Shown here in pieces: positions 40,012-50,316 of a DNA stretch of 64,000 bases. The DNA comes from Sutterella wadsworthensis (GTDB lineage Bacteria > Pseudomonadota > Gammaproteobacteria > Burkholderiales > Burkholderiaceae_F). Both the position numbers and the translations under genes were made by a program. Numbering within the stretch: position 1 is the first letter of the stretch; every line of letters begins with the position of its first letter. The stretch lies in assembly GCF_003315195.1 (NCBI RefSeq), contig NZ_QNRV01000013.1, positions 1 to 64,000 of the forward strand, written 5' to 3'. Under the pieces are notes generated by a model that saw nothing but the letters and a program-made list of their open reading frames with translations, had not been told where the DNA came from and did no database searches.

Positions 40012-41169
40012 TCAACGATCAGCAACGCGCTTGGGTGAGAAGCTTTCCCATGCACCGCACCCTAAGCAGTGCCACGAGAAGCTCGACGCTAAGAACCCGC
40101 ACTTGCGGCACTGGAAGCGGCTCCACTTGCGGCCATTCTTTTCCATCAATCCCGCCACGAGCTTTGTCATGGGATCATCGGGATTGCCTTTAAGACGAAT
40201 CTGCAAAAGCGCGTTGTAGGCCGAGAGCGTCGGATGCTTTTCAAGAAGACTCTGCGCGAGAGTCTCAGCCGCTCCGATGCCCTGCCAAGCGGCAATACGC
40301 GAAAGCGTTGCTTCCATGACATCTGCCGTACTGAGCCGTTCCGTGGTGTCGAGCAAGAGCTTTAATGCACCCGCGCGGTCACCCTGTTCATTCATCGCAT
40401 CGGCGAGCTTGCCGATTACCAAAGGCGCATAATCCGGATTCTTCTCAATGACCCGGCGCCACCAGCGAACAGCTTCAGTCGTGGCGCCTGCGGCCTCTGC
40501 CACCTTGGCAATCGTCATCTGGGCACGCGGCGTAGCGTCCGCGTACTTCATAAGCTGCTCGACCAAAAGACGAGCATCTTCCGAACGCTTGGCACGAAGC
40601 GCCTGATCAATGCGTTCGCAGTAGAAATGTGCAATTTCAAGCGAATGCGTTTCGCCGGCCTGTGTTTCGAGCAGTCGAGCCGTTTCCGTTGCCGCCGCCC
40701 ATTCATGCTCAATGACATAGATGGAGAGCAACTGGCGAAGCGCATAAAGATGTTCGCTCGGCACCGAAGAAAGTTTGCGGTAAGCCGCTTCTGCGCGGTC
40801 AAAGAAGCCGGCCGCCAGGAAGTCCTGAGCGAGCTCCTTCAATGCTAAGGCACGTTCTTCATCCGAGAGGTCCGCACGATTGTAGAGATGCCGATGCAGA
40901 CGAACCGCTCGTTCAAATTCCCCCCGGCTGCGAAGCAGGTTCCCGAGAACGCGTTCAAGTTCCGTGAGTTCCGGATCCACGCGCACAACTTCAATGAAAG
41001 CGTCGATCGCCTTATCGGATTCACCGTCCAGAAGAAGGGCAAGCCCTTTCGTGGTGATCTCCGGCACCTTCTCGGATTCGCCCCGCTGCTTCTGATCGAA
41101 CCCCCTGCACCACCAACCGGCAAAAAAGAGGACGGGTACGAATACCAGATACCAAAGGTCAAATTCCAT
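40012..41169 (-). CDS. lapB: LPS assembly protein LapB (YciM)
   Basis: Membrane-anchored TPR protein that recruits LpxC to FtsH and so limits LPS synthesis. 385 residues: one N-terminal helix (WYLVFVPVLFFAGWWCRGF), about nine TPR repeats, and a C-terminal rubredoxin-type metal site (CRKCGF then CLGCGAW). The usual partner lapA is missing from between it and ihfB; a porin is inserted there instead. Confidence 0.94.
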   Translation of the reverse strand: MEFDLWYLVFVPVLFFAGWWCRGFDQKQRGESEKVPEITTKGLALLLDGESDKAIDAFIEVVRVDPELTELERVLGNLLRSRGEFERAVRLHRHLYNRADLSDEERALALKELAQDFLAAGFFDRAEAAYRKLSSVPSEHLYALRQLLSIYVIEHEWAAATETARLLETQAGETHSLEIAHFYCERIDQALRAKRSEDARLLVEQLMKYADATPRAQMTIAKVAEAAGATTEAVRWWRRVIEKNPDYAPLVIGKLADAMNEQGDRAGALKLLLDTTERLSTADVMEATLSRIAAWQGIGAAETLAQSLLEKHPTLSAYNALLQIRLKGNPDDPMTKLVAGLMEKNGRKWSRFQCRKCGFLASSFSWHCLGCGAWESFSPKRVADR

Positions 41170-41294
41170 GATTGAACGCGGGACGGGAAAAAAAGACTGA
41201 GGGAGGGATTTTACGCCGGATTGCTTGTTTTGTTTGAATTTTTCTTAATAGAACTGCTTCATCCGCCGTACAAGAACTTTTGCCTCTGATAAAC

Positions 41295-41332
41295 AAACGG
41301 CGCGGAGTTCGATATTGAACTTCGCGCCGTTT
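41295..41332. terminator. Terminator behind second porin
   Basis: AAACGGCGCGgAGTTC / GAACTtCGCGCCGTTT hairpin. It is almost identical to the terminator at 12272-12306 behind the first porin, showing that the duplication covered the 3' flank. Confidence 0.8.
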
Positions 41333-41422
41333 TGTTCTTGGGACTCAATGTCCCCATCAACTTGTTGTGAGTTCCTGATCTCCTCTCGAGCAGAGATCAA
41401 GTATCACGCAAGGCTTGATGAA

Positions 41423-42544
41423 TTAGAACGTGTGGACGAGACCGCAGTAGACCTGGGTGAGCTGAGCCTTGTCGCCAGAGTCATCAGCCTTGGTCTGACC
41501 ATAACCCGCACCAACATAAACACCGGTACGTTCGGAGAGCGGGTAGTTATAACGGGCAGACGCACCGTAGAACTTGAAGTCTTGATCAGCCTCAGCGTCG
41601 AATTCTTCAGAGTAATCTACGTAATAGAGACCCGCCGTCAGCGTACCACCAACGAGCGGAGCAGCCGCACCCAGGTGCAGACCGTAGCCCTTCAGGCCCA
41701 ATGCATCTTTGTCGAAAGCTGTAGCCTCACCCCACTCATTGGTATTGAGAGCAGTCTGATGCTTGAAGTACTGCGCTTCGGCGAAAATCTGAACAACTTC
41801 GAAATCATAGTTGCCGCCCAAGAAGACCAACTGGCCGTCCTTGTCCAGCTCACGGGCGGCAGGGGTAGTAGATGGAGCAGCAGAAGAACCGTATTTCGTC
41901 AGTTCATAGCCGACAGCAAACGAGGCGGGACCATATTCACCGGACAAACCGACAGAAGCGTAACGCTGAGCGTCAGAGGTACCTTCATCGCCACTGTAAG
42001 TTTTAGCTTTGGTGTCAGTCTTGAAAGAATACTGAGCGGTCAGCTGCAGACCGGCAAAACGCGGGGTCTGGTAGACAACCATGTTGTCATAACGAGAAGA
42101 GGAGGCAAAGCCCCAAACGTCACCGTCACCGCCGTCGAAGGATTCGACGTAGCCGAGCATGTCATAGGTACCGGCAGACGAGGAAATGCCGCCGAAACGA
42201 CCGAAAGCAACAGAACCAAACGGACCAGAGAGCGTCAGACCAGCTTCACGACCAAAAAGACGATCACTCTGGTTCATCGTGCCATCGTCACTGCTAAAAC
42301 CGCTTTCGAGCTTGAAGCTAACCTTATAGCCGTTGCCGAGGTCTTCAGAACCCTTCAGGCCCCAGCGGCTGGGCGTATCCCAACCAGTCTGCATGTCGAA
42401 CGTGTCGACCGCCTTATCACCCGTCGTCTTCGTATGTTTGTATTCGAAGCCGGTATCGACGGCGCCGTAAAGCATCACGTCAGCAGCCATTGCAGAGCCG
42501 GCAAAAGCGCCGAGAACGGCGAGCGCAGCAAGAGTCTTTTTCAT
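41423..42544 (-). CDS. Outer-membrane porin, paralogue of the 12396-13580 porin
   Basis: 373 residues. Signal peptide ends GSAMA-ADVMLYG, with the same barrel pattern (SRWGLKGSEDLGNGYKVSFK, SFDGGDGDVWGF) and C-terminal VYCGLVHTF as the first porin. It is shorter by about 20 residues because the surface-loop segments around residues 30-45, 185-200 and 235-290 differ. ATG 42544 is chosen for the MKK start; an ATG four codons upstream is also possible. Differential loops imply different permeability or immune visibility. Confidence 0.95.
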   Translation of the reverse strand: MKKTLAALAVLGAFAGSAMAADVMLYGAVDTGFEYKHTKTTGDKAVDTFDMQTGWDTPSRWGLKGSEDLGNGYKVSFKLESGFSSDDGTMNQSDRLFGREAGLTLSGPFGSVAFGRFGGISSSAGTYDMLGYVESFDGGDGDVWGFASSSRYDNMVVYQTPRFAGLQLTAQYSFKTDTKAKTYSGDEGTSDAQRYASVGLSGEYGPASFAVGYELTKYGSSAAPSTTPAARELDKDGQLVFLGGNYDFEVVQIFAEAQYFKHQTALNTNEWGEATAFDKDALGLKGYGLHLGAAAPLVGGTLTAGLYYVDYSEEFDAEADQDFKFYGASARYNYPLSERTGVYVGAGYGQTKADDSGDKAQLTQVYCGLVHTF

Positions 42545-43044
42545 TTTGAAATCCATTCAAAAAGCAACCTGACTGAACAAAATCCGCAAACTTTGGTCAA
42601 TCAAGTGAATTGATTAAGAAGCTCCAGCATGAGCTTCCGCCTTCGGGCTGTCAGCACAAATGGAATCCGTGCGCAGTCCTCTGAAGTCCGGATAATCCTA
42701 CAAAGTTTCTGAAGCTTGCAAACAATCCTTTTAAGCTCCATTGAGAATTCTTCTTATTTATCAAAGCTCTCCGGTAGCTTCATCTTGTTTCATTTGCGCA
42801 ACAAATCTTTCACATCCCGTAAACTCAGAATGATATTGATGCACCTGTTTTTTCCTGCATCATCCTGCGGATACGTCCTTCATTTTCTCAAGCTGATCGC
42901 CTCTCCTATTCAATTCACTCAGCCTGTGTTGTCGGTATACGCATACCCCAGATTGAACACACCGCGAGTTCCGACTGATGGGAAGCCCTGTTCTACCCGC
43001 GGTCTTTCACTCATCTCATCATCTTGAGAACGCTGCCCATAGCA
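42545..43044. other. Porin upstream region
   Basis: About 500 bases, A/T-richer than neighbours, presumably holding the promoter and 5' UTR of the second porin. No gene is supported; a 103-codon plus-strand frame has no credible features. Confidence 0.45.
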
Positions 43045-43078
43045 AAAGCCGCCTCCTCTCGAAAGAGAAAGCGGCTTT
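43045..43078 (-). terminator. Terminator of ihfB
   Basis: AAAGCCGC / GCGGCTTT outer stem with an inner CTCTC / GAGAG pairing; the minus-strand arm ends in GCGGCTTTTGC. It lies about 50 bases past the ihfB stop. Confidence 0.6.
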
Positions 43079-43130
43079 CTATCTGCCTTGACTCCCCGTA
43101 CGGAGAATCTTTCAGATCAAGCGGAAGCTA

Positions 43131-43439
43131 TTAAAGCTTCGAGTCGCGGCTCGCGTCCACACGCTGCCTCAAGTCCTTACCGGCCTTGAAGAAGACGGTG
43201 TAGCGGGCGCGCACAGCAACAGCCGAACCGTCCTGAGGATTGCGGCCGACACGCTCCGGTCGATATTTCAAACCGAAGGAGCCGAAACCGCGGATCTCAA
43301 TGCGTCCGCCTTCAACGAGGGTCTGGCTCATCGTATCGATGATCACACCCGCCGCGTCCATGCAGTCGCGCTCGCGAAACGTCGGAAGACGTCCATAGAG
43401 TTCAGCAAGCAGTTCGGATTTGGTCATGGAATTACCCAT
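43131..43439 (-). CDS. ihfB: Integration host factor subunit beta
   Basis: HU/IHF-family DNA-bending protein, 102 residues. TKSELLAELYGR start, IEIRGFGSFGLKYRPERVGRNPQDG arm (in pieces) and VFFKAGKDLRQRV end. AGGAGG five bases upstream fixes the start at 43439 rather than the ATG four codons later. It follows rpsA, as in most proteobacteria. Confidence 0.95.
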   Translation of the reverse strand: MGNSMTKSELLAELYGRLPTFRERDCMDAAGVIIDTMSQTLVEGGRIEIRGFGSFGLKYRPERVGRNPQDGSAVAVRARYTVFFKAGKDLRQRVDASRDSKL

Positions 43440-43460
43440 GGTTGCCTCCTCTGAAGCGAA

Positions 43461-45158
43461 TTACTTCTGTTCGAGCTTGGCCTTGAGCAGGGCGCCGAGG
43501 TTCGTCGTGCCAGTGGCAGAACCAACGTCAGAGGCGTTGAGGCGATCGAGAGCGTCGCGGGCCTCAGCGGCATCCTTCGCCTTGATGGAGAGCTGGATGC
43601 TGCGGTTCTTGCGATCGAGGCTGATAACGGCGGCTTCGACTTCCTGACCTTCCTTCAGAACGGTCGTGGCGTCTTCAACGCGGTCAGCGGCGATTTCGGA
43701 AGCGCGGAGGTAGCCTTCGACGTCGTTGCCGAGGTCGATCACGGCGCCCTTGGCGTCAACGGTCTTGACGGTGCCCTTGATGACGGAGCCCTTTTCGTGC
43801 GTGGAAGCGAACGTGCCGAACGGATCGCCGGCAAGCTGCTTGATGCCGAGGCTGATGCGTTCACGTTCGGTATCGATCGCGAGCACAACGGCTTCGACTT
43901 CGTCGCCCTTCTTGAAGTTGCGAACGGCGTCTTCACCAGATTCGTTCCAGGAGAGGTCGGAGAGGTGAACGAGGCCGTCAATGCCGCCAGGCAGACCAAT
44001 GAACACACCGAAGTCGGTGATCGACTTGATCTGGCCGGAGACCTTGTCACCCTTCTTGTGCGACTGGGCGAATTCTTCCCAAGGATTGGCCTTGCACTGC
44101 TTCATGCCGAGGCTGATGCGGCGGCGATCTTCGTCGATGTCAAGAACCATGACTTCGACTTCTTCACCGAGCTGCACAACCTTGCGCGGATCGACGTTCT
44201 TGTTCGTCCAATCCATTTCGGAAACGTGCACGAGACCTTCGATACCGGCTTCGACTTCAACGAAGGCACCGTAATCGGTGATGTTCGTGACCTTGCCGAA
44301 GAGGCGGGTGCCCTTCGGGTAGCGGCGGGCGATGCCGATCCACGGATCTTCGCCGAGCTGCTTGAGGCCGAGGGAAACGCGGCACTTTTCCTTGTCGAAC
44401 TTGAGAACCTTGGCGGTGATTTCCTGACCAACCTGAACGACTTCGCTCGGGTGGCGGACGCGGCGCCAGGCGAGGTCGGTGATGTGGAGCAGGCCGTCAA
44501 TGCCACCCAGATCAACGAACGCACCGTAGTCGGTGATGTTCTTGACGATGCCCTTGACGATGGCGCCTTCCTGGAGCGTCTCGAGGAGCTTGGCGCGTTC
44601 TTCGCCCATGTTGGCTTCGACGACGGCGCGGCGGGAGACGACAACGTTGTTGCGCTTACGATCAAGCTTAATGACCTTGAATTCGAAGGTCTTGCCTTCG
44701 TACGGCGTCGTGTCCTTGACCGGACGGGTGTCGACGAGCGAACCCGGGAGGAAGGCGCGAATGCCGTTGGTCATGACGGTGAGACCGCCCTTGACCTTGC
44801 CCGTGACCGTACCGGTGACGAGCTCGCCCGATTCGAGAGCCTGTTCGAGGTTCATCCAGGCGGCGAGGCGCTTGGCCTTGTCGCGGGAAAGGATCGTGTC
44901 GCCGTAGCCGTTTTCAACGGACTCGATGGCAACAGAGACGAAGTCGCCCGGCTGGACGGTGACTTCACCCTTGTCATCCTTGAACTCTTCGATGGGCACG
45001 TAGGCTTCGCTCTTCAGACCGGCGTTCACGACGACGAAGTTGTAGTCGACGCGGACGACTTCAGCGGTGATGACTTCACCCTGACGCATTTCCTGGCTGG
45101 CAAGGCTCTGCTCAAAGAGCTCAGCGAAGGATTCGGGCTTGTTGGTTTCGTTGGACAT
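43461..45158 (-). CDS. rpsA: 30S ribosomal protein S1
   Basis: mRNA-binding protein of the 30S subunit, 565 residues with six S1 domains (for example [21 protein letters not shown], and [21 protein letters not shown] as the next repeat). ATG 45158 gives the canonical [18 protein letters not shown] start. Codon usage is highly biased, as expected for strong expression, and produces long antisense open frames that are not genes. Confidence 0.97.
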   Translation of the reverse strand: MSNETNKPESFAELFEQSLASQEMRQGEVITAEVVRVDYNFVVVNAGLKSEAYVPIEEFKDDKGEVTVQPGDFVSVAIESVENGYGDTILSRDKAKRLAAWMNLEQALESGELVTGTVTGKVKGGLTVMTNGIRAFLPGSLVDTRPVKDTTPYEGKTFEFKVIKLDRKRNNVVVSRRAVVEANMGEERAKLLETLQEGAIVKGIVKNITDYGAFVDLGGIDGLLHITDLAWRRVRHPSEVVQVGQEITAKVLKFDKEKCRVSLGLKQLGEDPWIGIARRYPKGTRLFGKVTNITDYGAFVEVEAGIEGLVHVSEMDWTNKNVDPRKVVQLGEEVEVMVLDIDEDRRRISLGMKQCKANPWEEFAQSHKKGDKVSGQIKSITDFGVFIGLPGGIDGLVHLSDLSWNESGEDAVRNFKKGDEVEAVVLAIDTERERISLGIKQLAGDPFGTFASTHEKGSVIKGTVKTVDAKGAVIDLGNDVEGYLRASEIAADRVEDATTVLKEGQEVEAAVISLDRKNRSIQLSIKAKDAAEARDALDRLNASDVGSATGTTNLGALLKAKLEQK

Positions 45159-45293
45159 TGTGGAATGGATAAAAAGCACGCCCAAGGGCGGTCTTGTCGG
45201 TGAAAATCCGAAGACCCAAGGGCGGAGTTAACGAGAAATCGTCGACACCGTTTTTAAATGGCGCCGACGAAGAAACCGATATGCTACAGCAAC

Positions 45294-45950
45294 TTAATTG
45301 AGCTCGGCCCACCAACCAAGCACTTTTTTAACGACTTCGTCGATTCCCATTTCGGAAGTGTCCAGCAACCGGGCATCTGCGGCCGGTTTAAGCGGCGCCA
45401 CCGCGCGTTCGCGGTCACGCCGATCGCGCTCTTCCAGATCCCGGGTAAGAGCGGCCAGATCGGCTTTTTCACCGCGAGCTTCAAGCTGCTTCACGCGCCG
45501 CTCAGCGCGCACGCGGGCAGAAGCCGTCATAAAGATCTTGAGTTTGGCTTCCGGAAAAACCACCGTGCCCATGTCGCGCCCGTCGGCAACAAGTCCGGGA
45601 GCCGCCGCCGCACGGCGCTGCAGGTCGAAAAGCGCCTGCCGCACCCCCGGCACAGCAGCGCACTTCGAAGCAGCAACCCCTACGGTTTCGGCGCGGATGG
45701 CTTCCGACACATCCTCGCCGTCGAGCCAAATGCGGCCATTCTTAAATTGAGGCGCAAGCGATTGAGCCGCCGTCGTGAGAGCTGCGGGATCGTCAAAAGA
45801 AACCTTCGCGCGCAAAGCAGCCAGTGCGGCAAGACGATAGAGTGCACCGCTGTCAAGGTAGTGCCAGCCGAGTGCATCGGCGGCGCGCTGAGCAATAGTG
45901 CCCTTGCCGCTTGCGGCGGGGCCGTCAATCGCAATGACGGGGACTGTCAT
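45294..45950 (-). CDS. cmk: Cytidylate kinase
   Basis: Phosphorylates CMP/dCMP. 218 residues: P-loop IDGPAASGKGTIAQ, LDSGALYR, DGRDMGTVVFPEA and RDRRDRERAVAPLKPA. It lies upstream of rpsA and only 20 bases after serC. In many betaproteobacteria pheA, hisC, tyrA and aroA stand between serC and cmk; here they are absent from that place. Confidence 0.96.
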   Translation of the reverse strand: MTVPVIAIDGPAASGKGTIAQRAADALGWHYLDSGALYRLAALAALRAKVSFDDPAALTTAAQSLAPQFKNGRIWLDGEDVSEAIRAETVGVAASKCAAVPGVRQALFDLQRRAAAAPGLVADGRDMGTVVFPEAKLKIFMTASARVRAERRVKQLEARGEKADLAALTRDLEERDRRDRERAVAPLKPAADARLLDTSEMGIDEVVKKVLGWWAELN

Positions 45951-45970
45951 AGCTTCATCCTTCTATTTAT

Positions 45971-47077
45971 TCAATTGACTGCCGACTGGGTTCGTCCGTG
46001 GCGATGCGCAAAAGTCTTCATAAAGTCAGCCAACTTTTGCACGCCTTCAATCGGCATGGCGTTGTACATGGAGGCGCGGATGCCGCCGACAGCACGGTGG
46101 CCTGCCAAATTAGCGAGTCCGGCTTCGGCTGCTTCCTTAACAAATAAGGCTGTAAGCGCTTCATCCTTCAAGCGGAAGACGGCGTTGACGCGGCTTCTCG
46201 ACTCGCGCTCAACATGCGAAACGTACATTTCCGGCATGGCATCAATCGCGTCATAGACAATCTTTGCTCTTGCGCGAGCGTACTCATCCATCACCGCAAC
46301 CCCGCCGTGCGCTTCTATCCACTGCGCCATCAGATTGGCGACATAAAGCTGAAAAACGGGCGGTGTATTGGGCACACTGTCAGTTCGGCTGTAGACGCTG
46401 TAGTTAAGTAGCGTCGGCACTTCAGTGCCGGCGAGTCCCAGAAGATCTCGCCGGAGCACGATAACTGCAAGCCCGGCGATGCCAAGGTTCTTTTGTGCTG
46501 AGGCATAAAAAAGCCCGAATTTATTGACATCCACCGGGCGCGTCAGGAAGTTGCTCGTCATGTCGGCCACGAGCGGCACGGCTTCAGCATCCTTCAGCAC
46601 CGGCACTCGCTCAAATTCGATGCCGTGAATAGTCTCGTTGTCACAGTATGCGCAGTAGCTCGTTTCAGGAATGACTTCGAGCTCTTCATCCGCCGGGATG
46701 CGATTGCCCGAACCCGAAAAGGCCGACTGCACGCGGCCAAAGCGCAGCGCTTCCTTGGCCGCCGCCTTACTCCAGGCACCCGTAATGATGTAGGTCGAGA
46801 GTGTCCCGGCTCCGAGCAGATTCATCGGCACCATGGCGAACTGCATGCGTCCGCCGCCAGGACAAAAGAGCACATCGTAAGTATCAGGGATCGAAAGGAG
46901 CTGACGCAGGCGGCTTTTGAGCTCCGTCATTACGCCCGTCACCTGAGGCCCTCGATGGCTCGCTTCCAGAATCGACCAACCGCAGCCATGAAAATCAAGC
47001 ATCTCCGACTGGATCTGCTTTAGAACGCTCTCGGGGAGCATGGCCGGACCGGGGGCAAAGTTGTAGGGGCGCGTCAT
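45971..47077 (-). CDS. serC: Phosphoserine aminotransferase SerC
   Basis: PLP enzyme of serine and pyridoxine synthesis, 368 residues. YNFAPGPAMLPESVL start, GGGRMQFAMVPMNLL, DMTSNFLTRPVDV, PLP lysine in ASAQKNLGIAGLAVIV, and TPPVFQLYV. ATG 47077 is canonical. Confidence 0.96.
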   Translation of the reverse strand: MTRPYNFAPGPAMLPESVLKQIQSEMLDFHGCGWSILEASHRGPQVTGVMTELKSRLRQLLSIPDTYDVLFCPGGGRMQFAMVPMNLLGAGTLSTYIITGAWSKAAAKEALRFGRVQSAFSGSGNRIPADEELEVIPETSYCAYCDNETIHGIEFERVPVLKDAEAVPLVADMTSNFLTRPVDVNKFGLFYASAQKNLGIAGLAVIVLRRDLLGLAGTEVPTLLNYSVYSRTDSVPNTPPVFQLYVANLMAQWIEAHGGVAVMDEYARARAKIVYDAIDAMPEMYVSHVERESRSRVNAVFRLKDEALTALFVKEAAEAGLANLAGHRAVGGIRASMYNAMPIEGVQKLADFMKTFAHRHGRTQSAVN

Positions 47078-47114
47078 TGCAATGATTCTCAAAAAGATCC
47101 GCTTAATGGATGCG

Positions 47115-47158
47115 AAAAACCCGGTCCGCAATGCACAGGCTGCATTTGCGGACCGGGT
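47115..47158 (-). terminator. Terminator of gyrA
   Basis: ACCCGGTCCGCAA / TTGCGGACCGGGT stem with T5 on the minus strand. It separates gyrA from serC. Confidence 0.85.
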
Positions 47159-47177
47159 CTATTCTGCCTCAGCCGCG

Positions 47178-50090
47178 TCAGTTCTGTTTCGGATCCTTGG
47201 GCGGGATCACTTCTTCAGAACTGTCGGCTTCCTCAGCATCATCGCCCTCGTCGACTTCATCGTCATCGATATCGTCGAGATCATCCGTATCAGGCAGGTC
47301 GCCCGCATCATCAGGATCAACCTCAACGTTGAGGTGTTCAATTTCGCTTTCGTCCTCTTCGCCCGTACGGTCGACGCGGCGAACGGCCGCGAGTGTGTCG
47401 TCGGGCATGCGGATGAGGATGTTGCCCACCGTATTGCGGCCGCGTTCAGGCACTTCGCCCGCCCGCGTACGCACGACTTTGCCGCCCGTGGAAAGCAGCA
47501 TGATGTCGTCCTCAGGCTTCACGATAACGCCGCTCACCGGCGCGCCGTTCTTTTCAATCACACGAATAGCGATAACGCCCTTGCCGCCGCGGTTGCGCAG
47601 CGGATAGGCGGCAAGCGCCGTGCGTTTGCCAAAACCGTGCTCGGTCGCAATGAGGAAGGCCTGCGTTATATCGTTCGTCGAGGCGAGCGCCACCACGGAC
47701 TCATCGGCCTTGACGCGCATGCCTCTCACGCCGTGAGCTGTGCGGCCCATGACGCGGATGGTCGACTCTTTAAAGTGCACGCAGCGGCCGTTGTCGGCCA
47801 AGAGGAAGACGTCGTCGTCGCCCGAAGTAATCGTGACGCCGATGAGTTTCTCGTCGCCCAAGTTCGTCGCTCGGATGCCGCGGCGGGCGGAGCTGAATGC
47901 CGACAAAGGCGTACGGCGCACCGTGCCTCGATCCGTGGCAAGGAACATGTAACGGTCTTCGGAAAACTCCTGAATCGGCAGAATAAAGCTGATCTTTTCG
48001 TTTTCTTCGAGCGGCAGCAGATTGACAATCGGGCGCCCGCGCGAATTGGCCTTGCCTTCGGGCAGATCAAACACGTCGATGGCGTAGACCTGACCGGCCG
48101 TAGAGAAGCACAAGATGATGTCATGCGTGTTGGCCAGGAAGAAGGCCTCAATGACGTCGTCGCGCGTCGTCGCCTGCAGATTGCGGCCCTTGCCGCCGCG
48201 CGACTGTGCGTTGTAATCAGCGAGTTCCTGACTCTTCACAAAGCCGTCGCGGGTGAGCGACACAACCATGTCGCGGCGCGGAATAAGGTCGCGCTTATTA
48301 AAGTTAGTATCTTCCGACAGGTCGATTGTTGAGCGACGCTCATCGCCATAGGCTTCACGGCAGGCAAGGAGCTCTTCCTTGATGATGGCTGTGACGCGTT
48401 CGGGCTTATGCAGAATGTCAATCAAGTCGAAGATCCGCTCCATCGTGGCAGCGTAGTCCGCGAGAATCTTCTCGCGCTCGAGCCCCGTCAAACGGCGCAG
48501 ATTCATCGCCAGAATATTGTCAACCTGAACCTTCGTCAGATAGTAGAGGCCATCGGGCTGCAGACCGCGGCGCGGATCGAGCCCTTCGGGGTCTGCGTCC
48601 TTGCCGTATTCGGCAGCACGCCGAGTGATTTCTGCTGCAAAGCCGAGCGGCCAGCCGCGCCCCATCAGGGACTGCTGAGCCTCTTCAACCGTCTTCGCTG
48701 CGCGGATCAGACGGATGAATTCGTCAATGTTGGCCAAAGCGATCGCCTGACCGGCAAGAATGTGGCCGGCGCCGCGACTCTTCTTCAGTCGGAAGATCGT
48801 GCGGCGCGTCACCACTTCGCGGCGGTGCTCGAGGAAGTACACGACCATCTGCTTCAAATTGAGGAGCATCGGCTGGCCGTCCACCAAGGCGACCATGTTC
48901 ATGCCGAAGCTTTCCTGCATCTGCGTGTTCTTGAAGAGGTTATTGAGCACCACTTCGGGCATCGCGCCCTGCTTGAGATCGATCGCAATGCGGATCTGGC
49001 GGGTCGACTCGTCGCGCATTTCGGAAATGCCGTCGAGTTTTTTGTCGCGCCAGAGTTCGTGCATGCGTTCGTAGAGCACGCGCTTATTGACCATGTAGGG
49101 AATTTCGTCAACGACAATACGCGTGCGCGAATGGTCGCGACCGAATTCTTCGAGGTGCGTGCGTGCACGCATGATGACGCGTCCGCGGCCCGTACGGTAG
49201 CCCTCGTAGACGCCCGACAGTCCATAGACGATGCCGCCGGTGGGGAAATCAGGCGCGGAAATCAGCGCAATGAGATCATCGACCGAGCAGTCCGGATGCT
49301 CCAGTGCATGAACGCAGGCGTCAATGGTTTCGCGCAGATTGTGCGGCGGAATATTCGTCGCCATACCCACTGCGATGCCCGAAGAGCCGTTCACCAACAA
49401 TTCCGGCAGACGCGTCGGCAGAACAACCGGCTCCACTTCGGAGTTGTCGAAGTTGGGAACAAAGTCAACCGTGTCTTCATGCAGATCAGCGAGCATCTCC
49501 TCGGCGATCTTCATAAGCTTCACTTCCGTGTAGCGCATGGCCGCAGCGCTGTCGCCGTCGATCGACCCGAAGTTGCCCTGACCGTAGATGAGCGGATAAC
49601 GCATCGAGAAGTCCTGCGCCATGCGCACGATCGTCTGATACGCCGCACTGTCGCCGTGCGGATGGAATTTACCGAGCACTTCACCCACCACACGGGCAGC
49701 CTTCTTCGTGGGCGAACTCCAGACGTTGCCGATTTCCTTCATCGCGTAGAGCACGCGGCGATGAACGGGCTTCAACCCGTCACGAACGTCAGGAAGCGCA
49801 CGTCCCACGATGACACTCATCGCGTAGTCAAGGTAGGACTGGCGCATCTCGGTTTCGAGCGAAACCGGGAGAAGTTCGTTGGCGATCGAATCGCCCGACG
49901 CGCCGTGGCGGCCCTCGCCGCCTTCGTCATCTTCACTCTCGTCTTCGGGCGCAGCATTCGTCTGGGCCGTCTGGGGGGCATCAGTCTGCACATCCGGGGT
50001 GTCTGTCGTCCGACGGTCTTCTGCCGCCGGTCCTTCAGCCTCTGCCTTCCCCGGGATCTCTTCGCCCTGAGTCTTCTTTTCTTCGTCCAT
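47178..50090 (-). CDS. gyrA: DNA gyrase subunit A with acidic N-terminal extension
   Basis: Catalytic subunit of gyrase, 970 residues (E. coli 875). About 65 extra residues rich in Glu, Asp, Thr and Pro precede the usual start ([19 protein letters not shown]). The active tyrosine is in [10 protein letters not shown]. The quinolone-determining region reads [17 protein letters not shown]: Ser is kept at the E. coli 83 position, but position 87 is Gln (codon CAG, 49635-49637) instead of Asp/Glu. The GyrA box QSRGGKG and six beta-propeller repeats are present, with an acidic C-terminal tail. Confidence 0.97.
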   Translation of the reverse strand: MDEEKKTQGEEIPGKAEAEGPAAEDRRTTDTPDVQTDAPQTAQTNAAPEDESEDDEGGEGRHGASGDSIANELLPVSLETEMRQSYLDYAMSVIVGRALPDVRDGLKPVHRRVLYAMKEIGNVWSSPTKKAARVVGEVLGKFHPHGDSAAYQTIVRMAQDFSMRYPLIYGQGNFGSIDGDSAAAMRYTEVKLMKIAEEMLADLHEDTVDFVPNFDNSEVEPVVLPTRLPELLVNGSSGIAVGMATNIPPHNLRETIDACVHALEHPDCSVDDLIALISAPDFPTGGIVYGLSGVYEGYRTGRGRVIMRARTHLEEFGRDHSRTRIVVDEIPYMVNKRVLYERMHELWRDKKLDGISEMRDESTRQIRIAIDLKQGAMPEVVLNNLFKNTQMQESFGMNMVALVDGQPMLLNLKQMVVYFLEHRREVVTRRTIFRLKKSRGAGHILAGQAIALANIDEFIRLIRAAKTVEEAQQSLMGRGWPLGFAAEITRRAAEYGKDADPEGLDPRRGLQPDGLYYLTKVQVDNILAMNLRRLTGLEREKILADYAATMERIFDLIDILHKPERVTAIIKEELLACREAYGDERRSTIDLSEDTNFNKRDLIPRRDMVVSLTRDGFVKSQELADYNAQSRGGKGRNLQATTRDDVIEAFFLANTHDIILCFSTAGQVYAIDVFDLPEGKANSRGRPIVNLLPLEENEKISFILPIQEFSEDRYMFLATDRGTVRRTPLSAFSSARRGIRATNLGDEKLIGVTITSGDDDVFLLADNGRCVHFKESTIRVMGRTAHGVRGMRVKADESVVALASTNDITQAFLIATEHGFGKRTALAAYPLRNRGGKGVIAIRVIEKNGAPVSGVIVKPEDDIMLLSTGGKVVRTRAGEVPERGRNTVGNILIRMPDDTLAAVRRVDRTGEEDESEIEHLNVEVDPDDAGDLPDTDDLDDIDDDEVDEGDDAEEADSSEEVIPPKDPKQN

Positions 50091-50316
50091 TAACGGCACC
50101 TTGGTGAGTGTTCATCGACCGCAGATATTTCCCGCTTCTGAAAATCAACAGGCACAGAAAAAGCGTGCCGACGCCGACTGAAGAGGATGCGGATCGATCC
50201 GAAACGGGTTATTTTAACAGGTTGATCCGACGCGTCCCAAAAGCCTAAAAGACGCGAATGGTTCAATATTCTGCACAGATTTCAACTTTCGACATACTCC
50301 TTTCAGCCGTCCCACC

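Noticed and set aside
41315-42613. Long plus-strand frame antisense to the second porin
   Set aside because: It overlaps the porin and its terminator completely and has no recognisable protein features.
43797-45203. 468-codon open frame antisense to rpsA
   Set aside because: Mirror frame of a highly codon-biased gene; the repeat pattern just reflects the S1 domains.
48408-50093. 561-codon open frame on the plus strand
   Set aside because: It is fully antisense to gyrA, arises from GC-biased third positions, and has no family features or independent promoter.
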